A DNA stretch of 64,000 nucleotides, taken from positions 6,324,001 to 6,388,000 of the forward strand of contig NZ_CP195100.1 in the NCBI RefSeq assembly GCF_051175315.1, written 5' to 3'. The stretch comes from Tundrisphaera sp051175315 (GTDB taxonomy: Bacteria > Planctomycetota > Planctomycetia > Isosphaerales > Isosphaeraceae). The translations under genes and the position numbers were made by a program. This document shows positions 56,301-64,000 of this stretch, piece after piece. Within the stretch, counting starts at the first letter, position 1, and each line of letters begins with the position of its first letter. The notes beneath the pieces are model-generated. The model did not search any database. It was not told the origin of the DNA and worked only from the letters and a program-made list of their open reading frames with translations.

Positions 56301-57065
56301 GGGGGCGGACAGGAACTCGTAGGGATAGCCGTAGTGGCCGCCGACGATGTGGTGGGTCAGGCTATTGGGCCACTTCTTGCTGTCGTCGTCGTTGCCGTAG
56401 GTGAACACGTCGTCCTGCGCGGTCAGGGCCACCGAGAGCGGGTTCCTTTCGCCCGAGGAGACCACTTCCAGGTCGGTCCCATCGGGGCGGATCCGGATCA
56501 CCCCGCCCCCCTTGAGCTGGATGGTCCGGCCGTCGGCCCCCTTCCCCCTCGGGATGCCCTTGTCGCCGACGGCGATATAGAGGAAGCCGTCCATCCCCAG
56601 CCGCAGGCCCGACGCGACGTGGTCGTTGATCCCGTTGAACCCCGGCTGGTCGGGGCCGAGCCCGGTCATGAGGTCGACGCGATGGTCGGCCCGGCCGTCG
56701 CCGTCGGTGTCGCGGAGGGCGGAGAGGAACGGGGCGTGGACGACGTAGAGCGTGTCATCGGCCCATTCCAGGCCCATCACGGCCCAGAGCTTGTCGGCGA
56801 ACTCCCGGACCTTGCCGTCCTTGATGGCCACCACCGAGTCGGCCGGCACGGTGGGCGGGCCGGGCATGTCCATCGGGTCTTGCCCGAGGTAGATCGTGCC
56901 GTCGGGCGCCGCCACGATGGCGGTCGGGTAGGCGATGTCGGGCGCCTCCACGACCCGTTCGATCTTCCATCCCGGCGCGACCCTGGGCAGGGGGGCCTCG
57001 GCGGCGGGGGCGAGGCCGGCCATCGCGGCCAGTCCGTAGGCGAGCGCGAGCGGGGGGCGACGCAT
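53346..57065 (-). CDS. Planctomycete dehydrogenase/HEAT/haem-binding protein (TIGR02604 + TIGR02603)
   Basis: The 1239-residue secreted protein starts with a signal (ALAYGLAAMAGLAPAAEAPL). First comes a beta-propeller dehydrogenase-like domain (TAIVAAPDGTIYLGQDP, ALRDTDGDGRADHRVDLMTG, GLFFCDWGTQTVTHYRI). About 500 residues of HEAT-like repeats follow (RLQAIRSRGIRRDAQARSAI, ADPAVRREAAIALGRIADPA). Next is a beta-sandwich (FPRTLGPLFPDPAAIDFGRP). The C-terminal cytochrome c-like module has C1116-VK-C1119-H1120 (IGCVKCHSVGG), distal NRIATGYQPVLIA and IMPAGQVDGLTPAEFADLVA. The family is almost confined to Planctomycetota and relatives; it is probably periplasmic, and its electron donor is unknown. 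GGAAGGA upstream fixes the ATG. Confidence 0.93.
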   Translation of the reverse strand: MRRPPLALAYGLAAMAGLAPAAEAPLPRVAPGWKIERVVEAPDIAYPTAIVAAPDGTIYLGQDPMDMPGPPTVPADSVVAIKDGKVREFADKLWAVMGLEWADDTLYVVHAPFLSALRDTDGDGRADHRVDLMTGLGPDQPGFNGINDHVASGLRLGMDGFLYIAVGDKGIPRGKGADGRTIQLKGGGVIRIRPDGTDLEVVSSGERNPLSVALTAQDDVFTYGNDDDSKKWPNSLTHHIVGGHYGYPYEFLSAPDRALPIVAGQLGGSGTQGICYNDDGLPERYRGGLFFCDWGTQTVTHYRIAREGASFKVLAKEKVVEKGDLGDFRPFSLAASPDGMSFYLVDWAYGGWLAKGPATGRLFRLAYDGADRVTPAPRPTGTDLAARLAALDHPAFSARLDAQRRIVDELGPPSVAELAAKLGGAGPIAGRIHALWALDAIPGGESTGAIRSVLDDPDAEVRLQAIRSRGIRRDAQARSAIATHLGDADPAVRREAAIALGRIADPASLPALYAGLGELDPFAAWSIRQAIRSIGVWADSPLVAALGDPRRREEALKLADQTWAVPVAVALAAIVTDEGDPEWRARVVATLAGLYRRYPEWDGQWFGTNPLASPPPRRTEDWDAEGMAAVFEGLAAALEDEDPSVRRPALVGLLAVGPRALPLFRRRLPSEDDPRLLSAIVEALGLMGDAGSAPTLAKLLADPDRPLDVRTAALDALGNLNARPALNARMMLVYDPKAPAELLARALPKLGMSRRLPPNDLAGFLDHPSELVRAAAVAAFPLDSKPLPEEVHAAIAARLDDPAAPVRRAAAIASARHRIDAAVRRLVVLADKDEAVRDEATMALCNLPDARAIPAYVAAIQGKNPDLRRAGESALLAIRDQARPDIAARAARGEFAGPSALAAERILARFAPVVDWKVIGPFPRTLGPLFPDPAAIDFGRPESGAEGRSVAWSDRRADPVTGQVVLEDLKGGAGDRGGFGYDAQNPPQISAFAVAEIASDRDRSALLLVGSSGTIQLTLDGKPVLSVQNYAGRPYAPDSDLVRVALKKGSNRLLVRSHQGMGVWAFGVQVSEDDGSAGSAAPAVPIAEALRSYALGHDGDPKKGEALFFDARGIGCVKCHSVGGRGGANVGPDLAGLAGKYDRAEVIRSVLEPSNRIATGYQPVLIARKDGTLAAGVLRAESDAEVELVDAEARPIRIRKDQIDERKLGEVSIMPAGQVDGLTPAEFADLVAYLMSLRP

Positions 57066-57206
57066 CGGTGCGGATCCTTCCGGGGCGGATGGTCTGGAGA
57101 TCGGCGGGCGTTTGCGGCATGATTGTAGCCGAACGGGGCTCCCGCCCTCAACGAGACGCCGGGACCGCGCCCCTCCCGATCGACGATCCGCCGGAGCCCG
57201 AATTCC

Positions 57207-57593
57207 GTGAGCGACTCCAACCCCGTCTCCGAAGGCGAACTCGAGACGAGCCCCCGGCGCCCCGCCGACCCCAAGAAGAACCCCTCCTACCCCCCGCGCG
57301 TCCACCTCCACGAGAAGCCGAAGTGGCTGGCCGAGCTCAAGGAAGTGGAGAACCGGATCGGCTACGCCCGGCAGATGCTCGCCTCGCTAAAGAACGACCC
57401 CAAGCGGCCGTCGTTCGAGCGGATCTACGCCCAGATGCAGGGCGCCCGCGACCAGGTCGCCGACGCCGTCCGCCGCCTCCCCCAGGAGACCGGCGACCTC
57501 TATCACGAGGATCACCACCGCGTGGCCGACGCCCAGGCCGCCCTCAAGCGGCTGTTCGACCGCTGGGAAAGCCTGACCACCTCCCGCGCCTGA
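57207..57593 (+). CDS. Small unknown protein, GTG start
   Basis: This 128-residue hydrophilic, helical protein starts MSDSNPVSEGELETSPRRPA. It continues VHLHEKPKWLAELKEVENRI and FERIYAQMQGARDQVADAVR, and ends with a helix (ADAQAALKRLFDRWESLTTS). GC3-rich codons and a GGAG upstream of the GTG support it. It is divergent from the giant dehydrogenase (141 bp). No family is recognised; it may be a coiled-coil protein. Confidence 0.65.
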   Translation: MSDSNPVSEGELETSPRRPADPKKNPSYPPRVHLHEKPKWLAELKEVENRIGYARQMLASLKNDPKRPSFERIYAQMQGARDQVADAVRRLPQETGDLYHEDHHRVADAQAALKRLFDRWESLTTSRA

Positions 57594-58442
57594 AGACCGA
57601 ACGCCCGCGCTGATCGCCCGTGCCCCGGCCACCCAGGCGGCCGGGGGCCCTGGCCCCATCGAGGACTGGGGGGGGAAGGCCGCGAGCGGCATGGGCTATC
57701 GCCTCCTCTCCGTCGCCGAGAAGGCCCTCGCGAAGTCGATCACCGCTCCCGCACCCGGGGCCTGCTGGGCGTTGGCGGGAGCCTTCCCCGACGACATCGA
57801 CGACGAGTCCGAGGAGATCGTGCCCGATCCCGCCTCGTCCGCCTGGAGCCGAGATCCGGGCAAGTTGGCCTTGGTATGCCGACCTCTCCCTGCGCGGATG
57901 CCAAGGTCCGAGATCGGATCTTCACCTTCCTGCCCGAGGTGGAGGATTTCACCAAGATGCGGTTCCGGTCGGAGGACGGCGGCTCGCACGGACTGGGCCG
58001 CCGCCGGGCTCTCTGCCGGGCGGGGTGCGACGATGATGGACCCATCATCCTTCGGCAAGGTCGCCTTTCTGAATAACGACCGATCGGCTAATTTAGAGAC
58101 CATCTATGGCGTCTTCCCGCCGATCCAGTCGCACTTCGGGCATCCGCTTGCCTCGATCCGCGGTCATCGCCGGCCTGGGATGTGGGGACGGGCGATCATC
58201 CACGCCCGGGCCGATCCTTCATGGATCGGGCGTCGAATTTCGGGTCGGGACCGATAAGGGCGGGCCAGCAAAGGGTTCATGCATCGGATAATCGCTACAG
58301 GTGTCAATGTTTCCCGGGGTAATCAACTGCAGCATCCTTGCATCACTCAATTCGTGTTAATTTGTCATGCAGCGATTCGAAATCTATTGTTAAGGTAAGC
58401 TCGAAACTCCGGATCCTCCCCCCCCAGAGCGAGATCGTTTTT
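57594..58442. other. Intergenic region with degraded coding sequence
   Basis: 849 bp with no intact gene. The left half contains a disrupted frame (entered separately), while the right part (58260-58440) is AT-richer and probably holds the promoter of the small membrane protein that follows. No RNA fold or repeat was recognised. Confidence 0.4.
57691..58010 (+). pseudogene. Possible frameshifted gene fragment
   Basis: Codons 57691 to about 57860 read MGYRLLSVAEKALAKSITAP and on to PDDIDDESEEIVPDP with strong GC3 bias. The bias then shifts to another frame, which reads AKVRDRIFTFLPEVEDFTKM and RFRSEDGGSHGLG until about 57995. The two halves look like one protein broken by a frameshift near 57865-57890, then lost. 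No family is recognised, so the call rests on codon bias alone. A sequencing error could produce the same picture. Confidence 0.3.
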
Positions 58443-58706
58443 ATGGCTAGGCCTTCCTACTGGCAGGAAGTCTCCCGCCGCGGTCCCGACCTCGTGACCA
58501 GGATCGTTCGGATCGCACTGGTCATCTACCTGGCCCCCGCACTGATCGCGACCCTCGCCGTCGGAATCGTCGCGCTGGCCCTCTTCCACCTCGCCATCCT
58601 GACGTCGTCGGTCTTCCACCACCATCGCACCACGGTCCATCGGCCCACGGCCGTGATGAGTTCGCGGATCGGCGGGGGCCGGAGTGGGGCACCGCCCCTC
58701 GTCTGA
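58443..58706 (+). CDS. Small membrane protein
   Basis: The 87-residue protein MARPSYWQEVSRRGPDLVTR carries one long hydrophobic segment (IALVIYLAPALIATLAVGIV through ALALFHLAILTSSVF, about 22-58) and a histidine-rich, polar tail (HHHRTTVHRP). A longer in-frame start at 58338 lacks a ribosome-binding site. No family is recognised. It is convergent with the esterase gene. Confidence 0.5.
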   Translation: MARPSYWQEVSRRGPDLVTRIVRIALVIYLAPALIATLAVGIVALALFHLAILTSSVFHHHRTTVHRPTAVMSSRIGGGRSGAPPLV

Positions 58707-58865
58707 TCGGATCGTGCCAGATCTGTCCACCCCAGCGGACAGCCTCCCGGCACGATCCGGCCGACCCCCGCACCCCACGGCCCCATCAACCGGCCACGGG
58801 ATGCGGCGCCCGGCTGATCCCGCCATCTCCCGCGGCCGGCGGGGGCAGATCCGCCCCTCGCCCTC

Positions 58866-59792
58866 CTAGCGTTTGTCCAGGAAGCCATGACCCTTGAGCC
58901 AGGAGGCGCACAGGCCCGGCCAGGCCTGGAACGCCGCGTTGGGCACGACCTTGTGGCGGGCCGAGCCGTTGCCCAGGCCGAGCCCGTGCTGGCCCGTCTC
59001 GAAGAGGTGGAGTTCGAACGGGACCTTGTGTTTCCGCAGGGCCATCGCGAAGTCCACGCTGTTCTCGACCGGCACCACGACGTCGGCCACGGTGTGGGCC
59101 AGGAAGGTCGGCGGCGTCCGCTCGGTGACCTGGGCCTCGTTGGACAGTTCGTGCATCTGCTCCGGGGTGGCATCCGGCCCCAGGAGGTTGCGGGCCGAGC
59201 CCTTGTGGCCGGTCTCGGCCTCGAAGCTGACGACCGGGTAGAGCAGGATCGCCAGGTCCGGCCGCTCGGTGAAGCCGTCGACCGGGTCGGCCGGGTTCGC
59301 CTCGGCGTCGCGGAAGTGGGTGGCCAGGGTCGACGCCAGGTGGCCGCCGGCCGAGAAGCCGATCACCCCGACCCGCCTGGGGTCGATGCCCCACTCCGCC
59401 GACTTCGATCGCACCGTGCGGATCGCGCGTCGGGCGTCAACGAGCGGGGCCGGATGCCGGTACCTGGGGGAGATCCGGTACTTGAGCACGATGCCGGCGA
59501 TGCCCAGGGTGTTGAGCCACTCGGCGACCTCCATCCCCTCGTGATCGGCGGCGAGCATGCCGTAGCCCCCGCCCGGGCAGACCAGGAAGGCCGCCCCGGT
59601 CGCCTTCTCCTTCGGGGGGAGGTAGACGGTCAGGGTCGGGATGTCGCCCGACGACTCCGGCCCGCCGGGCTCGGTGCCGATCGCGCCGGGCGCCCCGTTC
59701 GGCCAGAGCGGGAAGGTCTGCGGCCCGGCGGCCGGGGCCGACGCGGGGGCGATCAGGGCGAGGCCCAGGAGCAGGGAATACCGTCGGAGCAT
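58866..59792 (-). CDS. Secreted alpha/beta hydrolase (BD-FAE / acetyl esterase type)
   Basis: The 308-residue protein has a signal peptide (YSLLLGLALIAPASAPAAG). Its alpha/beta hydrolase domain includes the oxyanion block VCPGGGYGMLAADHEG, the nucleophile elbow GFSAGGH with Ser147, the acid Asp in HTVADVVVPVENS and the His in ETGQHGLGLG. Similar enzymes remove acetyl or feruloyl groups from plant polysaccharides. A role in polysaccharide use is likely but the substrate is not proven. It stands alone, 67 bp upstream of the MutS-like gene's 3' end. Confidence 0.9.
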   Translation of the reverse strand: MLRRYSLLLGLALIAPASAPAAGPQTFPLWPNGAPGAIGTEPGGPESSGDIPTLTVYLPPKEKATGAAFLVCPGGGYGMLAADHEGMEVAEWLNTLGIAGIVLKYRISPRYRHPAPLVDARRAIRTVRSKSAEWGIDPRRVGVIGFSAGGHLASTLATHFRDAEANPADPVDGFTERPDLAILLYPVVSFEAETGHKGSARNLLGPDATPEQMHELSNEAQVTERTPPTFLAHTVADVVVPVENSVDFAMALRKHKVPFELHLFETGQHGLGLGNGSARHKVVPNAAFQAWPGLCASWLKGHGFLDKR

Positions 59793-59859
59793 GACGTGGG
59801 GTCCCGGAGAGGTGGGTGGGTCGAACCGGGCCCCAGTCTCATGCGGAGGCCGGGCCGTG

Positions 59860-61782
59860 TCAAACCTCCAGGCCGACGGCCCGCATCAGGGCCAGGGCGT
59901 TGCTGTGCTCGACCACGCCGGGGCGCATCCGGTAGTCGAAGGCGAGCCGGCCGTCGGCGTCGAGATGGTCGGCGAAGTGGACGTTGATCGCCAGCGGGGC
60001 CAGGCTGCCGGCGACCTCGGCCAGGGTCAGGTCGTGGGTCGTGAACAGGCCGATGGCGCCCCGGTCGAGCAGCCCCCGGATCACCGCCTCGGCCCCTTGC
60101 AGGCGGTCGTGGGAGTTGGTGCCGGCCAGCACCTCGTCGATCAGGAACAGGAGCGGCCTCGGCCCCCTGGCCAGGTCGAGCAGCTGGCGGAGCCGGAGGA
60201 TCTCGGCGTAGAACCGCGACCGCCCCTCCTGGAGCGAGTCGTGGACCTTGAGCGTCCCGCCCACGGCCAGCGGCGACAACGTCATCCGGGTCGCCCGGAC
60301 CGGCGCCCCGGCCTGGGCCAGCACGACGTTCGCCCCCACGGTCCGCAGCCAGGTGCTCTTGCCCGACATGTTCGACCCGCTCACCGCCAGCACCCGGGGC
60401 TCGGCCCCCAGGCGGATGTCGTTGCGGACGCAGCGGGCCGCGGCGATCAGGGGATGGCCCAGGCCCTCGGCCTCCAGCATGGGGCCGGCCTCGGCAAACT
60501 CGGGGAACGGGGCGTCGGGGTTCTCATAAGAATAGCCGGCGATGGAAGACAGGGCCTCGATCTCGCCCACCGCCTCCAGCCAGCCGCCGATCTCCTTGCC
60601 GTGGGCGGCCCTCCAGGCGGCGACCGCCAGGCCGATCTGGGTCTTCCAGAGGAGCACGGCGGCGATCAGGGCGAAGACCGTGTTGTGCCGCGCTTCCAGC
60701 CAGGTCACCAGCCGGGCCAGCCGCGCCAGGCGGGCCGACGCCTTGCCCCGGCCCGCGTCGAACCGGGCGACCCGAGCGGAGAGCCCGGCGGTCCCGAACG
60801 GCTCGCGCTCGATCCTCGCCAGGAGGTCGGCGAGGTGGGTCAACTCGGGCCCGCGATCGGCCACGCCGGACAGGGCCTCGTCGGCGCGGCGTCGGGCCAG
60901 CAGCGCCACCACGCACTCGGCGGCCAGAAGGGCCAGGAACGGCCTCGGCCACGGCCACCCGGACAGCCAGGCGACCAGGGTCGCGACGGTCGCCGCCATC
61001 ACGCCGAAGGCGACCCAACGCCACGCGGGCGAGGCGGCGGCCGGCCCCTCGGCTCCCCATTTCGCCAGGGCCTCGGGGTCGCCCCCGGCCCGGACGTCGC
61101 GGCCCAGGAAGGCCAGGTCTTCGCGGAGGTCGAGCCGGCCCCGCATCCCGGCGACGTCGGCCTGGCGTTCCTTCACCTCGGCGGGATCGGCCGGGCTGAG
61201 CAGCCACGCGGCCAGCGTCCGCTCCCCGGCCGCCGTCTGGGCCAGGCACAGCCGCTCGAAGATCGATCCTGTGCCGAACAGGTCGAGGTCGGCGGCGTAG
61301 GGGTGATCCTCGTCGAGGAACCGCGTCCCCGGGTTCCCCCGGCCCGACCACCGGCCGTCGAGCCGATCGATGGCCACCTGGTAATAGGCGGCGATCGCCT
61401 CGGCCTTGCGGCGGGCGGCGGTGGCGCGGCCGTGGACCACGACCAGCAAGGCAAAGGCCCCGAGGACAACCAGGGGCCAGGCCACGCCCAGGCTCCCCCG
61501 GAAGGCCATGACCGCCAGGACGACCAGCGCGATGAACAGGACCAGGCGGAGGGTGGCCCCGGCATCATCGTAGCGGGCCAGGTGGGCGACGCGGGCGGAG
61601 GCGGCGTCGAGGCGTCGGCGATACTCGTCGTGGGGCGTCGTGGCGGCATCGCCCGGCCCCGGTCCATGTCCTGCGTCCAAGATCCCGACCCCCGATCCCG
61701 CCGTCATCCCGCGCGACGGCCCATCGCCCCACGCTCGCGAGCGATCGTAACCCGGAGGCACCGCGTCGCTCAAGCCGGCCAT
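59860..61782 (-). CDS. MutS-family ATPase with membrane segments
   Basis: The 640-residue protein has two early hydrophobic helices (LRLVLFIALVVLAVMAFRGS, WPLVVLGAFALLVVVHGRAT) and two more around 265-310 (AFGVMAATVATLVAWLSGWP, FLALLAAECVVALLARR). The C-terminal MutS ATPase has Walker A SGSNMSGKSTWLR (about 470), ALSP-type VHDSLQEGRSRFYAE, Walker B LLFLIDEVLAGTNSHDR and TTHDLTLAE. It lacks the mismatch-recognition domain, so it is not a classical MutS; related proteins are annotated only as MutS-like membrane proteins. The start at 61782 is preceded by GAGG; an internal ATG at 61707 is an alternative. It is divergent from polA. Confidence 0.85.
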   Translation of the reverse strand: MAGLSDAVPPGYDRSRAWGDGPSRGMTAGSGVGILDAGHGPGPGDAATTPHDEYRRRLDAASARVAHLARYDDAGATLRLVLFIALVVLAVMAFRGSLGVAWPLVVLGAFALLVVVHGRATAARRKAEAIAAYYQVAIDRLDGRWSGRGNPGTRFLDEDHPYAADLDLFGTGSIFERLCLAQTAAGERTLAAWLLSPADPAEVKERQADVAGMRGRLDLREDLAFLGRDVRAGGDPEALAKWGAEGPAAASPAWRWVAFGVMAATVATLVAWLSGWPWPRPFLALLAAECVVALLARRRADEALSGVADRGPELTHLADLLARIEREPFGTAGLSARVARFDAGRGKASARLARLARLVTWLEARHNTVFALIAAVLLWKTQIGLAVAAWRAAHGKEIGGWLEAVGEIEALSSIAGYSYENPDAPFPEFAEAGPMLEAEGLGHPLIAAARCVRNDIRLGAEPRVLAVSGSNMSGKSTWLRTVGANVVLAQAGAPVRATRMTLSPLAVGGTLKVHDSLQEGRSRFYAEILRLRQLLDLARGPRPLLFLIDEVLAGTNSHDRLQGAEAVIRGLLDRGAIGLFTTHDLTLAEVAGSLAPLAINVHFADHLDADGRLAFDYRMRPGVVEHSNALALMRAVGLEV

Positions 61783-61935
61783 CGGCGGGCCCCTCGCCCC
61801 GGTCGTGAACGGTTGAACCGCGGGCGGGCGCTTGACTGGGGGCGGGCGATGCCTAAACTGGGGCCTGGCTCCAGGGACCGGACGCCCGCCCTTCCGTCGT
61901 GCCGCCCATCCCTTCCCCTTCCGCGACATCGCACG

Positions 61936-64000
61936 ATGAACCCACGGCCGACCCTCTTCATCCTCGACGCCTACTCGCTGATCTACCAGGTCTTCCACGC
62001 GATCCCGCTGATGACCAGCCCGAGCGGGCAGCCGACGAATGCCGTGTTCGGGATCTTCCGCGACCTGCTCAACATCCTCCGGGTCCACAAGCCGGCCTAC
62101 CTGGCGGCGGCCTTCGACGGCGGAGGCAAGACGACCCGGGCCGTGAAGTTCGCCGAGTACAAGGCCCAGCGTGGGCCGATGCCCGAGGACATGGTCCCGC
62201 AGATCCCGGTGATCAAGCGGGTCTTCGAGGCGTTCAAGGTCCCCGTGCTGATCGTCCCCGGAGCCGAGGCCGACGACATCATCGCCACCCTGGCCCGCAA
62301 GGCGACCGCCCGCGACCTCGACGTGGTGATCTGCACCGCCGACAAGGACGCCCGCCAGCTCCTGGACGAGCGCACGCGGATCCTCAACCTCCGGAAGCAG
62401 GAATACCTCGACGTCGATGGGCTGATGAAGGACTGGGGCGTCCGGCCCAACCAGGTGATTGATACCCTGGCCCTGACCGGCGACACCGTGGACAACGTCC
62501 CGGGCGTGCCCGGCATCGGCCTCAAGACGGCCGCGACCCTGCTCCAGGAGTTCGGCACGCTCGACAACATCCTGGCCAACATCGCCAAGGTGTCCGGTGC
62601 CAAGCGCAAGGAGAACCTGACCGCCCACGCCGACACGGCGCGGACGGCCCGAGAACTGGTCACGCTCGACCTCGACGTGGCCGTGGAACTGGACTGGGAG
62701 GCGCTGAAGTCGGACGGCTACGACTTCCAGGCCCTCAAGGCGATCTGCCAGGAATGCGGGTTCCACCGCTTCATGGACGAACTCGTCGACACCGCGTCGC
62801 CCGTCGAGGCCCCGTGGGACGCCGATTATCGCCTGGTCGACACGCCCGAGGCCCTGGCCGCGTTCGCCGAGGAGCTGAACCGGCAGCCCCGGTTCTCGGT
62901 CGACACCGAAACCACGGCCATCGACCCGTTGCAGGCCGAGCTGGTGGGGCTGTCGTTCTCGTGGAAGCCGGGCGTCGCCTATTACCTGCCGGTGATGGGC
63001 CCGGAAGGGAGCAAGGTCCTGCCCCTGGACGCCACCCTGGATGCGATCCGCCCGGCCCTGACCAGCCCGGAGACGGAGAAGGTCGGGCAGAACGTCAAGT
63101 ACGACATGCTGATCCTGGGCCGCAACGGCGTGTCCATCCGGGGCCCGGTCACCGACACGATGGTCCTGAGCTACCTGCTGGAGAGCGGCGAGCGGAACCA
63201 CAACCTCGACCAGCTCTCCCAAAGGCTCCTGAACCACGCGATGATCCCGATCACGTCCCTGATCGGCAAGGGGAAGTCCCAGGTCACGATGGACAAGGTG
63301 GACGTGGCCAAGGTCGCCGAGTATGCCGGCGAGGACGCCGACGCCACCTGGCGGATCGAGGAGATCCTCGCCCCCAAGGTCCGCGAGCAGGGGCTGTGGG
63401 ACCTGTACGCCGAGGTGGAACGCCCCCTGATCGGCATCCTGGCCGGGATGGAGACGGCGGGCGTGAAGGTCGACGTCCCCCGGCTCAACGCCCTCTCGGC
63501 CGAGTTCGCCGCCAAGATCGCCACCATCGAGGCATCGATCTACGAGCACGCCGGGCACCCGTTCAACATCGGGTCTCCCAAGCAGCTCAGCACGGTGCTG
63601 TTCGAGGAGCTGAAGCTCCCGTCATACAAGAAGACGCCCGGGGGCGACCCGAGCACCGACTCCGAGGTGCTGGAAGACCTGGCCCGCAAGCATCCCCTGC
63701 CCCGGCTGATCGTCGAGCATCGCCACTTCGCGAAGCTCAAGAGCACCTACCTGGACGCCCTGTCCCGCCTGGCCGACGCCGAGGGGCGGGTCCACGCGTC
63801 GTTCAACCAGGTGGTCGCCGCCACCGGCCGGCTCAGCTCCAGCGACCCCAACCTCCAGAACATCCCGATCCGGTCGGAGGACGGCGGCCAGATCCGCCAG
63901 GCGTTCGTGGCCGGCTTCCCGGGCTGGTCGCTGCTCACGGCGGATTACTCGCAGATCGAACTCCGGATCCTGGCCCACTACTCCAAGGATCCGGCCCTCC
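61936..64000 (+). CDS. polA: DNA polymerase I (N-terminal part, cut by window end)
   Basis: The first 688 residues are visible, starting MNPRPTLFILDAYSLIYQVF. The 5'-3' exonuclease domain (about 1-290) has VPGAEADDIIATLARKA, CTADKDARQLLDE and GDTVDNVPGVPGIGLKTAA. The 3'-5' exonuclease domain (about 300-480) keeps its active residues in SVDTETTAIDP, NVKYDMLILGRN and EYAGEDADATWRIEE, so proofreading should be active. The polymerase palm begins with ATGRLSSSDPNLQNIPIRS and motif A LLTADYSQIELRILAHY near the right edge. It works in repair and Okazaki-fragment processing. The frame is open to the edge. Confidence 0.97.
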   Translation, partial: MNPRPTLFILDAYSLIYQVFHAIPLMTSPSGQPTNAVFGIFRDLLNILRVHKPAYLAAAFDGGGKTTRAVKFAEYKAQRGPMPEDMVPQIPVIKRVFEAFKVPVLIVPGAEADDIIATLARKATARDLDVVICTADKDARQLLDERTRILNLRKQEYLDVDGLMKDWGVRPNQVIDTLALTGDTVDNVPGVPGIGLKTAATLLQEFGTLDNILANIAKVSGAKRKENLTAHADTARTARELVTLDLDVAVELDWEALKSDGYDFQALKAICQECGFHRFMDELVDTASPVEAPWDADYRLVDTPEALAAFAEELNRQPRFSVDTETTAIDPLQAELVGLSFSWKPGVAYYLPVMGPEGSKVLPLDATLDAIRPALTSPETEKVGQNVKYDMLILGRNGVSIRGPVTDTMVLSYLLESGERNHNLDQLSQRLLNHAMIPITSLIGKGKSQVTMDKVDVAKVAEYAGEDADATWRIEEILAPKVREQGLWDLYAEVERPLIGILAGMETAGVKVDVPRLNALSAEFAAKIATIEASIYEHAGHPFNIGSPKQLSTVLFEELKLPSYKKTPGGDPSTDSEVLEDLARKHPLPRLIVEHRHFAKLKSTYLDALSRLADAEGRVHASFNQVVAATGRLSSSDPNLQNIPIRSEDGGQIRQAFVAGFPGWSLLTADYSQIELRILAHYSKDPAL

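Noticed and set aside
61783..63558. N-terminal extension of the MutS-like gene
   Set aside because: It is antisense to polA and has a shadow-type composition.

Overview
This is a high-GC chromosomal window that looks like a planctomycete, most likely an Isosphaeraceae-type member of Planctomycetota. The indicators are a DUF1559 prepilin-like protein ending in an H-x9-DG-type motif, secreted proteins with LEPRxLL-like N-terminal signals (ERLEARDLMA, LEGRQML), a very large TIGR02604/TIGR02603-type dehydrogenase/HEAT/haem protein, XRE-like small proteins ending WLLxGxGP, and an envelope gene set (MCE/MlaD, kdsB, WaaP-like kinases, PlsC-like acyltransferase). All names rest on motif recognition from the translated sequence; no database search was run.

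Layout. 0-2.3 kb: tail of a membrane protein, an MlaD-type lipid-transport protein, a FlgM-like anti-sigma factor and tRNA-Arg(CCG) with a strong terminator. 2.5-7.5 kb: a decayed transposase, a DUF1559 protein, a secreted G8-domain protein resembling animal CEMIP/TMEM2, and an IS630-type remnant. 7.6-16.7 kb: a signalling cluster. A zinc-ribbon CheB is divergent from a 1843-residue CheB-CheR-PAS-GAF-histidine kinase whose end overlaps a NarL-type regulator; two paralogous XRE-like proteins and a small ORF follow. 16.9-22.7 kb: a frameshifted beta-helix surface-protein relic and an intact DUF11-repeat surface protein. 22.8-25.2 kb: pheA with a small satellite gene, and an unknown membrane protein.

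25.6-31.3 kb: dnaK, two homologous small unknown proteins, then clpB, all on one strand. 31.4-35.2 kb: acyltransferase, GT39-like membrane glycosyltransferase, panB and a PCD-like dehydratase. 35.2-36.8 kb: a visibly AT-richer islet with two unknown ORFs and a paired-palindrome repeat. 36.8-43.4 kb: an envelope group with a DUF1570-like lipoprotein, a double WaaP-like kinase, a GT4 glycosyltransferase and, divergently, an MsbA-like ABC exporter. 43.5-50.2 kb: small unknown genes, a secreted protein, acylphosphatase, an ABC-2 permease, an ABC exporter with a badly degenerate ATPase domain, and an SDR oxidoreductase. 50.3-57.1 kb: a subtilisin-like surface protease, kdsB and the giant dehydrogenase/haem protein. 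57.2-64 kb: a small conserved-looking protein, a degraded frame, a small membrane protein, an esterase, a membrane-bound MutS-like ATPase and the start of polA, cut by the window edge.

The best candidates for undescribed biology are the paralogue pair between dnaK and clpB, the CheB / CheB-CheR-kinase / NarL module with no visible receptor, the ABC exporter that has lost its ATPase motifs, and the AT-rich islet with its paired palindromes.
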